From RGIG5612 sp045599965 (GTDB lineage: Bacteria > Bacillota > Clostridia > Lachnospirales > Lachnospiraceae), in contig JAZRXA010000072.1 in NCBI GenBank assembly GCA_045599965.1, forward strand, positions 1-16,408: DNA of 16,408 nucleotides. The letters run 5' to 3'. The notes under the pieces were generated by a model that was not told where the DNA came from, ran no database searches, and was given only the letters and a program-made list of their open reading frames with translations. Position 1 is the first letter of the stretch, and each line of letters opens with the position of its first letter. This document shows positions 1 to 5,448 of this stretch, piece after piece. The translations under genes were made by a program, and so were the position numbers.

Positions 1-220
1 ATTTTAATAGTATTTTTTTAATTTTTTGAAAGCGCGTATCTAACAAGGTTGATTTAAATTCAATGAAAATTTTTTGTTTTGTTTTTTGTGAGATAGAAAA
101 ATTAGAGATAATATTTTTGAACTGCCTAAAGGCTAATCGAACATCTTTTTCGGATTTTACCATTAAGGACGCCACGATATAATACTCGTCATTTTCTGTT
201 TCATCAACATATAAAATCAT
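1..220 (-). CDS. DUF3800-like protein, N-terminal part only
   Basis: The frame runs open from an ATG at 218-220 to the left window edge (73 codons, no stop), so the gene is cut by the window. The protein begins MILYVDETENDEYYIVASL. The hydrophobic strand ending in V-D-E, followed by a second strand (YYIVASLMV), is how DUF3800 proteins start (usual form YIDESG...). That family has a predicted RNase H-like fold in which this first aspartate is thought to bind metal. DUF3800 proteins are common in mobile and defence regions; their activity is mostly untested. The ribosome binding site is weak (AGAAAG about 11 bases upstream). The gene is preceded by a copy of the promoter-leader repeat that also drives the two type I toxin genes. 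The family assignment rests on only 73 residues and is tentative. Confidence 0.6.
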   Translation of the reverse strand, partial: MILYVDETENDEYYIVASLMVKSEKDVRLAFRQFKNIISNFSISQKTKQKIFIEFKSTLLDTRFQKIKKILLK

Positions 221-261
221 ATGGTTGAAATCTTTCTATATAACTTTTTTCTTTTTTTATT

Positions 262-356
262 GGAATCAATAAAAGAACTTTTAGAATTTACAGAACATCT
301 TTATTGACCAAATTCATAATACAACAAAATCAAAACCAATTCAATGTTTACATTTT
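262..356 (-). repeat. Promoter-leader repeat, copy A
   Basis: About 95 bases nearly identical to 2679-2772 and 15801-15895. On the minus strand it holds a sigma-A type promoter followed by a hairpin-forming leader (TCAATAAA pairing with TTTATTGA). The other two copies drive short hydrophobic toxin genes, but this one is followed after about 40 unrelated bases by the DUF3800-like gene. No toxin frame or antitoxin RNA lies beside this copy. Confidence 0.85.
316..344 (-). promoter_or_regulatory. Promoter for the DUF3800-like gene
   Basis: Minus-strand TTGAAT (339-344), a 17-base spacer, then TATTAT (316-321). The same box layout is conserved in the two toxin promoters (TACTAT as -10 there). Predicted transcription start near 309, giving a leader of about 90 bases. 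Confidence 0.65.
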
Positions 357-460
357 AAGATTTTTTACAAAATCAGAAGAAAAGTCCTACTTCTGAACGC
401 GATTTGCACTTTAATGGGGTATTGTCTCCGATTTAGATTATCACCTCGCAAAAAATTTAA

Positions 461-505
461 ACATCCTTACGAGTAGATGCTAAATCACATGAATCGTAAG
501 GATGT
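461..505 (+). promoter_or_regulatory. Hairpin in front of a mini-ORF, copy 1
   Basis: A perfect 12-bp stem (461-472 with 494-505) and a 21-base loop (473-493). The right arm includes the AAGGA ribosome binding site of the mini-ORF at 512. The second copy at 16236-16280 has the same loop base for base and a compensatory change in the stem (A-U here, C-G there), which argues that the pairing itself is selected. A short T run follows, so a terminator or attenuator role is possible. Confidence 0.65.
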
Positions 506-511
506 ATTTTT

Positions 512-550
512 ATGTCAAAAATTAGGAGAAAGGCCTGTTGCCACGAGTAA
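512..550 (+). CDS. Mini-ORF MSKIRRKACC..., 12 codons
   Basis: ATG at 512, stop at 548-550, product MSKIRRKACCHE. The AAGGA at 498-502 lies 9 bases upstream, inside the preceding hairpin. The first ten residues are identical to those of the mini-ORF at 16287, while sequence after codon 10 differs completely. That suggests either a translated leader peptide whose end is unimportant, or two truncations of a longer ancestral gene. The product is basic with paired cysteines. Function unknown; it may act only as a leader for the downstream regulator-lipoprotein pair. Confidence 0.45.
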   Translation: MSKIRRKACCHE

Positions 551-563
551 CGCAGCGTTACTC
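545..563 (+). promoter_or_regulatory. Perfect palindrome upstream of the XRE gene, probable operator
   Basis: GAGTAACGCAGCGTTACTC is a perfect 19-base inverted repeat with a single central base. It lies 43 bases before the XRE regulator start and overlaps the end of the mini-ORF. Its core GTAAC-N5-GTTAC recurs at 2872-2886, upstream of the EcsC-SHOCT gene. The likely reader is the XRE protein at 607 (inference). Confidence 0.5.
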
Positions 564-606
564 ATAGTTGATGTTAAATAGAATATTTATTCTTTAACAT
601 ATACAT

Positions 607-930
607 ATGAGTAATAAAAGTTATCTTATGTTGAGTCTCGGTAACCGCATAAAAGCGGCAAGGGAGAAAACAGGCATCACTCAAGAAGAACTCGCTGAAA
701 ATGTGGGGATATCAAGGGCAGCAGTGGCAAGGTATGAGTCCGGAGAAATTGAGCCGAAGATCAAAAATCTTGTTGCGATTGCAACGCGACTAAATGTCAC
801 CACCGACTATCTGCTTGGACTAGAAATTCAGCCAAAAGATCCACTCACGAAAGACTTATCCGAAGAAGCAATAAAAGCGCTAGAAGTCTTCATCAGCGAG
901 GTAACCAAAAATAAGAAAAAGGAGAGTTAG
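607..930 (+). CDS. XRE/Cro-C1 family transcriptional regulator
   Basis: A 107-residue DNA-binding protein. Residues about 12-66 form a canonical HTH_3 domain: LGNRIKAAREKTGITQEEL, then VGISRAAVARYESGE, the recognition helix region, and KNLVAIATRLNVTTDYLLGL. The charged tail (70-107) has no recognisable domain. No good ribosome binding site precedes ATG 607 or the alternatives at 628 and 631, so the true start is uncertain and translation may be weak or leaderless. The lipoprotein gene starts two bases after the stop, with its ribosome binding site inside this gene's last codons, so the two form an operon. The palindrome at 545-563 is the probable operator. Target genes beyond its own operon are unknown. 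Confidence 0.88.
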   Translation: MSNKSYLMLSLGNRIKAAREKTGITQEELAENVGISRAAVARYESGEIEPKIKNLVAIATRLNVTTDYLLGLEIQPKDPLTKDLSEEAIKALEVFISEVTKNKKKES

Positions 931-932
931 AC

Positions 933-2270
933 ATGAAAAGGAAAATTGTAAGAGTTGTGACCGCGATATTGGTAGTTGCTATGGCGGTGGCTATGGTAGG
1001 ATGCGGAAAGAAAAATATGAAGGTAAAAAAAGAAGACACAGGCTCTAAATCAAAAGGAAAATTCAGTGCAACGATCGAGGAGACAGTAATCACCGATGAA
1101 GCAGGAGTGAAAATTACGGCGACTGACCTTTCATATACAGACTATTCAGTAGACCTAGAACTCTTAATAGAAAACAATACCGATAGGAATCTACAATTTC
1201 ACGCAGGAACCTTGGCTAATACTACAAATTCTATAAATGGATATATGGTAGAGCAAGGATATATTGGAGAAGATGTGGCAGCAGGAATGAGCGCCACAAC
1301 AACAGCAAGCTTCGACATAGATACGCTTTTAATGTATGGAATAGAAGATATTGCAGATATAACAATGGGAATAGATATTCAAGATGAAAATTATGATGAC
1401 TATCTTCCACTCGTACAAAAAACAATCAAAACATCTATAGCAGGCAAGTATGATTATAAAAAAGATACATTTATGGAAGCAATGGATAATGAGATATATA
1501 CAAAGTTAGCTGGAGCGACAATAGATAGCGCAACCAAAGAAGAACTCTTCGACACTCAAGGAATAAAATCTTTATGCACATATGCGATTACAAATAAAGA
1601 AGGAACACAAGGGTTACTTTTCGAAGTAGTAAACAATTCCGGCAAGGACCAGTATGCATCAATCAAAAACGTTGAATTAAATGGAATATTAGTTGAAGAG
1701 GGAACATGGAGCAATCAGTTTATTAATGATGGCAAAAGAGCAGTGTTATATATTGACACAAGCAGGATTATGGACGCTGATATGAAAACACAGTATGGAA
1801 TAGACACATTCTCTAAAATCGCATTCGTTCTAGGCGTACATGATAAAAATTATCGACAAATAGGAGATTCAAAAGTTGAACTTGTATTTGGAAGTGAGAA
1901 AAAAGTAGACGAATCCGGCGAAGTGGTTTATCAGGCAAATGACTTAAAAATCATATCAAAAGGCATAAGCAAAGATGAATATGATAATCTCCATCTTTTG
2001 TTCCTTGCTCAAAACACAGGAAACAAGGAATTAAGCATCTATGATTCATCAGATGTCTATATTCAAAAGAAGAAGGCGGGAAATCTATTTTTGACAGAAA
2101 CAGTCGTGCCAGGAGCAACCACTATGATTGATGTAGAAGTTTCAAAATACGATTATCAAGATGTAGTAAAAGATATTGGGGACATAAAAGAAATTTCAAT
2201 GCAAATCGAAATCAGAGACGAGCACTACAATAAAATCGACACCCCAACCCTCGAAATCAAAATCAAATAA
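933..2270 (+). CDS. Lipoprotein with three repeated beta-rich domains
   Basis: A 445-residue predicted surface lipoprotein. The N terminus has a basic start, a hydrophobic stretch (5-22) and a lipobox ending G23-C24, so it should be cleaved by signal peptidase II and anchored through Cys24. After a Lys-rich linker come three related segments (roughly 47-165, 195-320, 325-445). Each has a strand-rich LxxxxxNNT/NNSG/QNTG motif and ends in a line such as MGIDIQDENY, FVLGVHDKNY or QIEIRDEHY. This looks like three tandem copies of one beta-sandwich fold. AAGGAG stands 8 bases before the ATG. It is co-transcribed with the XRE gene. I do not recognise a specific family; binding or adhesion at the cell surface is plausible but unproven. 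Confidence 0.85.
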   Translation: MKRKIVRVVTAILVVAMAVAMVGCGKKNMKVKKEDTGSKSKGKFSATIEETVITDEAGVKITATDLSYTDYSVDLELLIENNTDRNLQFHAGTLANTTNSINGYMVEQGYIGEDVAAGMSATTTASFDIDTLLMYGIEDIADITMGIDIQDENYDDYLPLVQKTIKTSIAGKYDYKKDTFMEAMDNEIYTKLAGATIDSATKEELFDTQGIKSLCTYAITNKEGTQGLLFEVVNNSGKDQYASIKNVELNGILVEEGTWSNQFINDGKRAVLYIDTSRIMDADMKTQYGIDTFSKIAFVLGVHDKNYRQIGDSKVELVFGSEKKVDESGEVVYQANDLKIISKGISKDEYDNLHLLFLAQNTGNKELSIYDSSDVYIQKKKAGNLFLTETVVPGATTMIDVEVSKYDYQDVVKDIGDIKEISMQIEIRDEHYNKIDTPTLEIKIK

Positions 2271-2298
2271 TAAAAGTTTAGATTGGTCATGTATCGCA

Positions 2299-2324
2299 CA
2301 AGGCCGGGCGTAAGCCCGGCCTTG
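2299..2324. other. GC-rich perfect hairpin after the lipoprotein gene
   Basis: An 11-bp perfect stem of almost pure G+C around a GTAA (GNRA-type) loop, 29 bases after the lipoprotein stop. It has no T run, so it is not a textbook intrinsic terminator, but it is the obvious place for the transcript to end or be protected from 3' decay. Its composition stands out from the A+T-rich surroundings. Confidence 0.6.
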
Positions 2325-2371
2325 GTTAAATAACAGATAATAAAATTTGAAGATAAAAGCGCACATATCGC

Positions 2372-2399
2372 TTGCAATTGAAAGGAAATTGTGTAGAAT
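2372..2399 (+). promoter_or_regulatory. Promoter of antitoxin RNA, locus 1
   Basis: TTGCAA (2372-2377), a 16-base spacer, then TAGAAT (2394-2399). The same two boxes and spacing occur at 16066-16093, and a variant (TTGTAA-16-TAAAAT) at 15506-15533. Predicted start near 2406. Confidence 0.7.
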
Positions 2400-2405
2400 G
2401 GAGAT

Positions 2406-2480
2406 ATAAAAAGGAGCTACCGATAGACGGTTGCCCAGGGTATTTTATTTAAAATAACCGTGATCGGCGGTTATTTTTTT
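2406..2480 (+). ncRNA. Predicted type I antitoxin RNA, locus 1
   Basis: About 75 nt from the promoter at 2372 to a terminator at 2451-2480. Near the 5' end ACCG-ATAGA-CGGT can form a small hairpin. The 5' segment 2413-2436 shares GGAGCTACC and CGGTTGCCC with the toxin mRNA leader (2595-2624, opposite strand), placing an inverted repeat at the two ends of the locus. CUACCGA in this RNA can pair with UCGGUAG in the toxin leader, and the 3' ends of both RNAs overlap at the terminator. This is the layout of the pAD1 par (Fst/RNAII) system. Antisense function is inferred. Confidence 0.7.
2451..2480. terminator. Shared bidirectional terminator, toxin-antitoxin locus 1
   Basis: AAAATAACCG (2451-2460) pairs with CGGTTATTTT (2468-2477) around a 7-base loop and is followed by T residues to 2480. 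In the other direction the stem also ends in TTTT. The toxin stop codon (2471-2473) lies inside the stem. Confidence 0.8.
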
Positions 2481-2542
2481 ATGAGTGAAAATACTAATAC
2501 TAATATTGTAAGAACAATAATTAATGTTTCGTAAGTCGTCAT
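2471..2542 (-). CDS. Short hydrophobic Fst/holin-like type I toxin, locus 1
   Basis: A 23-residue peptide: MTTYETLIIV, then a run of L/I/V/T/F residues and a final IKK. One transmembrane helix with a lysine tail and the opening (M)(T/S)xYExL is the pattern of the putative holin-like toxin (Hol_Tox) and Fst families, which insert in the membrane and are held silent by a small RNA. I chose the ATG at 2540-2542 because GGGAGG lies 7 bases upstream; the ATG at 2546-2548 is too close to it. The homologue at 15587-15679 shares the pattern with divergent sequence. A predicted stem blocks the ribosome binding site. Confidence 0.75.
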   Translation of the reverse strand: MTTYETLIIVLTILVLVFSLIKK

Positions 2543-2548
2543 ACGCAT

Positions 2549-2597
2549 CCCTCCCTTCGCAATGAAGTCAGAGGGTATGCACCCTCTGCGAGGAGGG
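2549..2597 (-). promoter_or_regulatory. Structure sequestering the toxin ribosome binding site, locus 1
   Basis: In the toxin mRNA, CCCUCC plus UCGC (2588-2597) can pair with GCGA plus GGGAGG (2549-2560), covering the Shine-Dalgarno sequence. Between them AGAGGGU and ACCCUCU (2570-2576, 2581-2587) form a perfect 7-bp inner hairpin. Locus 2 has an analogous arrangement with different bases, as expected for type I toxins that need mRNA processing or refolding before translation. Confidence 0.65.
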
Positions 2598-2678
2598 CAA
2601 CCGCCTACCGAATATGGTAGCTCCTATGTAAAGGCACAAATGCGCCTAAACACCAAATTTTCTCATCGCTTTTTAATC

Positions 2679-2772
2679 GGAATCAATAAAAGAACTTTTA
2701 GAATTTTTAGAACATCTTTATTGACTGAATCCATAGTATAACAAAATCAAAATCAATTCAATGTTTACATTT
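2679..2772 (-). repeat. Promoter-leader repeat, copy B
   Basis: Nearly identical to copies A (262-356) and C (15801-15895). Similarity to copy C continues leftward through the rest of the leader to about 2600, so B and C are two copies of one toxin-antitoxin unit. Confidence 0.85.
2733..2761 (-). promoter_or_regulatory. Promoter of toxin mRNA, locus 1
   Basis: Minus-strand TTGAAT (2756-2761), 17-base spacer, TACTAT (2733-2738). Predicted start near 2726, giving a structured leader of about 185 nt before the toxin ATG. Confidence 0.7.
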
Positions 2773-2861
2773 AAAATTTCATATTTAGCCACCACTAGTC
2801 CATGAAGTTGTAAGAAGGGTCATGCTTCGACAAGTTTTTTTCATTTAAAAAAGAAATAATT

Positions 2862-2886
2862 GTTACCAATAGTAACATAGTGTTAC
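2862..2886. promoter_or_regulatory. Phased GTTAC/GTAAC boxes upstream of the EcsC-SHOCT gene
   Basis: GTTAC, GTAAC and GTTAC start at 2862, 2872 and 2882, exactly 10 bases (about one helical turn) apart in alternating orientation, forming two overlapping 15-base dyads. The core matches the palindrome at 545-563. Probable binding site for a dimeric regulator, perhaps the XRE protein at 607 (inference). Confidence 0.4.
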
Positions 2887-2941
2887 GTTGGGGTTGCTGT
2901 AAAGAGGATATATTATTTGATATATTAAAAATAATAAAAGA

Positions 2942-2971
2942 TTGAATGACAATATAGTTATTAGATATAAT
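2942..2971 (+). promoter_or_regulatory. Promoter of the EcsC-SHOCT gene
   Basis: TTGAAT (2942-2947), 18-base spacer, TATAAT (2966-2971), about 30 bases before the ATG. GGAGGG follows with good spacing to ATG 3003. Confidence 0.55.
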
Positions 2972-3002
2972 TATATAATAAACACATAAGTGGAGGGACA
3001 TT

Positions 3003-4139
3003 ATGGAAAATGATTTAATTGTTCAAGAACAAGAAAATGATGATGTAATTATTCCAGATTTAGAAAACACTGATTTGATGGAAAACAAAAACAAGGTTGA
3101 AATTCAGGACGCGTCTAAACATATAGTTATTCCAAATGGGATAAACATTGACGAAATTTTTGAAAAAGTGTTAAAAGTACCAGGGGTTAGGATTGATAGA
3201 AATGCTTTTCTGAAAATACTTTTTGCTAAGCTATCTAAAGAAGATATAAATAGAATACTTGAGGTTGGGCCAATCGAAGCAGGGGTATCTAGAGAGGATT
3301 TAAAAAGAATTGCGAAAAGATTAGTTGGAGAGAGAACTGCCTTATCAACGGGCGCATCTTTCTTAGCTGGGATGCCAGGAGGAGTAGCAATTGCAGCAAC
3401 AATTCCAGCAGATCTTGCACAGTATTTTATTATAAGTTTTTGGTTAGCACAGGAATTAGCTTATTTATATGGACAACCAGATATATGGGATGAAGGATTA
3501 GAAAATCAAGAAGAAGTAAAAATACAAATGATGTTATACTGCGGCGCAATGCTAGGAGCACAGGGAGCAACGGCAGCAGTTAGAGTTTTGTCATCGGCTA
3601 TTGCAAAACAAGCTATGAAAAAATTACCAGGGATGGCTTTGACAAAAACTATGATTTATCCATTGGTAAAGGGTGTAGCAAAAGTAGTTGGAGCTAAAAT
3701 GACAAAAGAGGTTTTTGCTAAAGGAGTTTCACAAGTAATACCAGTTGTTGGTGGAGTTGTTTCTGGCGGTATAACGTTGGCGTCTATGTTACCAATGGGT
3801 TTGAAACTTGCCGATACATTGGACAAGGCTAATTTTGATTATTCAAAAGATGAAATAAATCAAGATTTGGAAACAATTAAAGATGTTGGAGAAAATCATG
3901 TTGATCAAGAAATAAAAGTACAAGTAGATGATATTGTCGGTAAATTAAAAGAAAAAATTGAAAAAGGCAAAGAAAAAGATTGGGCAAGTGAATTTAATAA
4001 AATAAAAGAAAAAATTAAGATTAAGCCAGAAAAAGACTGGATGGAAGAATTAAAGAAAGCAAAGGAACTTTTAGATGCTGGAATATTAAGCGAAGAAGAG
4101 TTCACCATCTTAAAAACAAAATTACTTGAAAAATTATAA
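3003..4139 (+). CDS. EcsC-like membrane-associated protein with C-terminal SHOCT domain
   Basis: A 378-residue protein starting at an ATG with GGAGGG 6 bases upstream. The acidic N terminus (1-45) looks disordered. Residues about 105-285 resemble the EcsC family: small-residue and hydrophobic segments such as ALSTGASFLAGMPGGVAIAA followed by P-A-D-L-A, an aromatic-rich helix ending LAYLYGQ, and a late glycine-rich segment (VIPVVGGVVSGGITLASM). A Lys/Glu-rich, probably coiled linker (290-343) leads to a SHOCT domain at 346-378 (ELLDAGILSEEEFTILK), a short helical hairpin often found at the end of bacterial proteins and thought to aid oligomerisation. The role of EcsC-domain proteins is poorly known. 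The gene is followed by a free-standing SHOCT-like protein. Confidence 0.75.
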   Translation: MENDLIVQEQENDDVIIPDLENTDLMENKNKVEIQDASKHIVIPNGINIDEIFEKVLKVPGVRIDRNAFLKILFAKLSKEDINRILEVGPIEAGVSREDLKRIAKRLVGERTALSTGASFLAGMPGGVAIAATIPADLAQYFIISFWLAQELAYLYGQPDIWDEGLENQEEVKIQMMLYCGAMLGAQGATAAVRVLSSAIAKQAMKKLPGMALTKTMIYPLVKGVAKVVGAKMTKEVFAKGVSQVIPVVGGVVSGGITLASMLPMGLKLADTLDKANFDYSKDEINQDLETIKDVGENHVDQEIKVQVDDIVGKLKEKIEKGKEKDWASEFNKIKEKIKIKPEKDWMEELKKAKELLDAGILSEEEFTILKTKLLEKL

Positions 4140-4159
4140 ATAAAGAACTTTGAAGACTA

Positions 4160-4324
4160 ATGGATAACGATTATAAAATGCTTACAGCAGAAGAAAAGAA
4201 AAAGAAGCTCTACGATAATCAAGTAGAGCTTCTAAATATATTTCTCAAAAAACATGCAATCACGCAGGCGCAATACGATAAGAGCTATCATGATTTGACA
4301 GTCAAAATGGGAATGGACAAATAA
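4160..4324 (+). CDS. Small SHOCT-like protein
   Basis: A 54-residue frame, ATG 4160 to TAA 4322-4324. The middle (LLNIFLKKHAITQAQYDKSY) has the SHOCT pattern: a helix, a turn with G/A-I-T/S, then Q/E-Y/F-D and a second helix, ending DLTVKMGM. Small proteins with this ending are common in Firmicute accessory DNA. The ribosome binding site is weak. It starts 20 bases after the EcsC-SHOCT stop, so it may be co-transcribed and partner with that protein's SHOCT tail (inference). Its stop abuts the stop of the minus-strand Rpn gene with no gap. Confidence 0.75.
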   Translation: MDNDYKMLTAEEKKKKLYDNQVELLNIFLKKHAITQAQYDKSYHDLTVKMGMDK

Positions 4325-5107
4325 TTAATTACTTTCTTGTTTATACCCATTTTGAATAGCATATTCTAGTGTTATAAGTCCATCTTTTAATTGCTTTTCA
4401 AGTAATTCTTGACGGCCTTCTTCGCGGCCTTTTTCTTCAGCTCGTCTTTCTTTCATTTGTACAATCTCTTCAAAAGTCATATACGCCGCCTCCCATTCTT
4501 CGTTCATACGGTTTGTTACAACCTCTTGCTCCAACCTGTGAACAAAATTGTTTTCTTCCCCAGTAGGAATACCAGTTTTAATATATTCAAAGAAACTTTT
4601 TAATTCTTCAGAAATATCATTTCCTTTGTAACAACAGTTTACTAAAACTACATGACTACCGTCATTTAGTGTAATGCTAGAATCGTCCTTGCATCTATAC
4701 TCATAGTAATATACAGGTAAGTCTTTTTCAATAGGGAGTTTCTCATTGCATATGAATATTACATAACTTTCTGCAAGATTTTTATATGGCTCGTCTTTTC
4801 TTAATTGATGCGCGTCCAACATCCTATGATAATATCTACTTCTTTTTGGAAGATCCTCATCTTGCTCGACTTGCATATCAATATCATAATGCGTATTAGA
4901 TTCATCTTTGACATACACATCAAACCTAACGCCATGAGAGTTGTAGCCTGTCTTAATTGATTTTTCAGTGTCGACCATTTCAATTCGATCTATTGGAACA
5001 TTCAAGATAAGTTCCAATAATTCCTTACACAACTCGTAATTGTTGTAAAGCGTGTTAGAAAACATAAAGTTGTCTGTGAAGGGTAATTCTTTGTATTTAG
5101 TTGTCAT
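4325..5107 (-). CDS. Rpn family recombination-promoting nuclease / PD-(D/E)XK putative transposase
   Basis: A 260-residue protein of the Rpn/PDDEXK family, metal-dependent DNA endonucleases that stimulate recA-independent recombination in E. coli; Rpn-like genes have also been linked to phage defence. The N terminus (KYKELPFTDNFMFSNTL) is typical. The catalytic core is D63 in RFDVYV and D77-M-Q79 in YDIDMQVE, where many members have E-x-Q, followed by SRYYHRMLD (90-98). The C terminus (216-245) is a charged helix with EEKGREEGRQELLEK, the usual family tail. The ATG at 5105-5107 follows a leader whose first part is a three-hairpin element; promoter at 5247-5275. The domain looks intact. The call is secure; the biological role is not. 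Confidence 0.9.
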   Translation of the reverse strand: MTTKYKELPFTDNFMFSNTLYNNYELCKELLELILNVPIDRIEMVDTEKSIKTGYNSHGVRFDVYVKDESNTHYDIDMQVEQDEDLPKRSRYYHRMLDAHQLRKDEPYKNLAESYVIFICNEKLPIEKDLPVYYYEYRCKDDSSITLNDGSHVVLVNCCYKGNDISEELKSFFEYIKTGIPTGEENNFVHRLEQEVVTNRMNEEWEAAYMTFEEIVQMKERRAEEKGREEGRQELLEKQLKDGLITLEYAIQNGYKQESN

Positions 5108-5192
5108 AATATAACCTTTCCGGCAGAGCGGTTTAGATTAACGCTAAAGAAACGCTGGCTCGTCCTGTCTAATAAAAATAATTTGAAATTTG

Positions 5193-5240
5193 TGGCAGAA
5201 ACTGCCAGATTTGAGCGAGTCGCTCACTGCACGAATGTGC
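5193..5240 (-). promoter_or_regulatory. Three-hairpin leader element, copy P (Rpn gene)
   Basis: In transcript order: GCACATTCGTGC (5229-5240), TGAGCGACTCGCTCA (5212-5226) and TGGCAGTTTCTGCCA (5193-5207). The same promoter and three hairpins occur at 14645-14691 before the BECR-like gene. The outer hairpins are nearly the same; the middle one has a different sequence (GGGCACATGCCC there) but still pairs. The predicted start of transcription is at the first hairpin, so the mRNA begins with a stem. Confidence 0.65.
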
Positions 5241-5246
5241 TTTATT

Positions 5247-5275
5247 AATATACGACAATTTTGTTGTGGTTGCAA
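5247..5275 (-). promoter_or_regulatory. Promoter of the Rpn gene
   Basis: Minus-strand TTGCAA (5270-5275), 17-base spacer, TATATT (5247-5252). Boxes and spacing are identical to 14610-14638. The leader to the ATG is about 130 nt. The rest of the gap to the WYL gene (5276-5434) holds nothing I can identify. Confidence 0.7.
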
Positions 5276-5434
5276 GTGGAGGGGAAGTCGACTTTTCGTG
5301 TTGAGGTGGAGCGGATGTCTGGGTTTTGAAGAAAATTTTGATTTTTAGGGGAGCTCTGCTTCGATTTTGCCAAACGGGCACGTAAAAATCTTTATAATTG
5401 TCGAAAAATTTCGTCATGCGCCTCAAAAATATGT

Positions 5435-5442
5435 GGTATAAT
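5435..5442 (+). promoter_or_regulatory. Extended -10 promoter of the WYL gene
   Basis: TATAAT at 5437-5442 preceded by TG-G, an extended -10 that can work without a good -35 (none is seen). Only six bases separate it from ATG 5449, so transcription would start at or next to the A of the start codon: a leaderless mRNA. Confidence 0.6.
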
Positions 5443-5448
5443 ATTCGT

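Noticed and set aside
2299..2324. Standard intrinsic terminator
   Set aside because: The stem is strong but is followed by GGTTAAATAAC, not a T run, so it is listed as a hairpin only.
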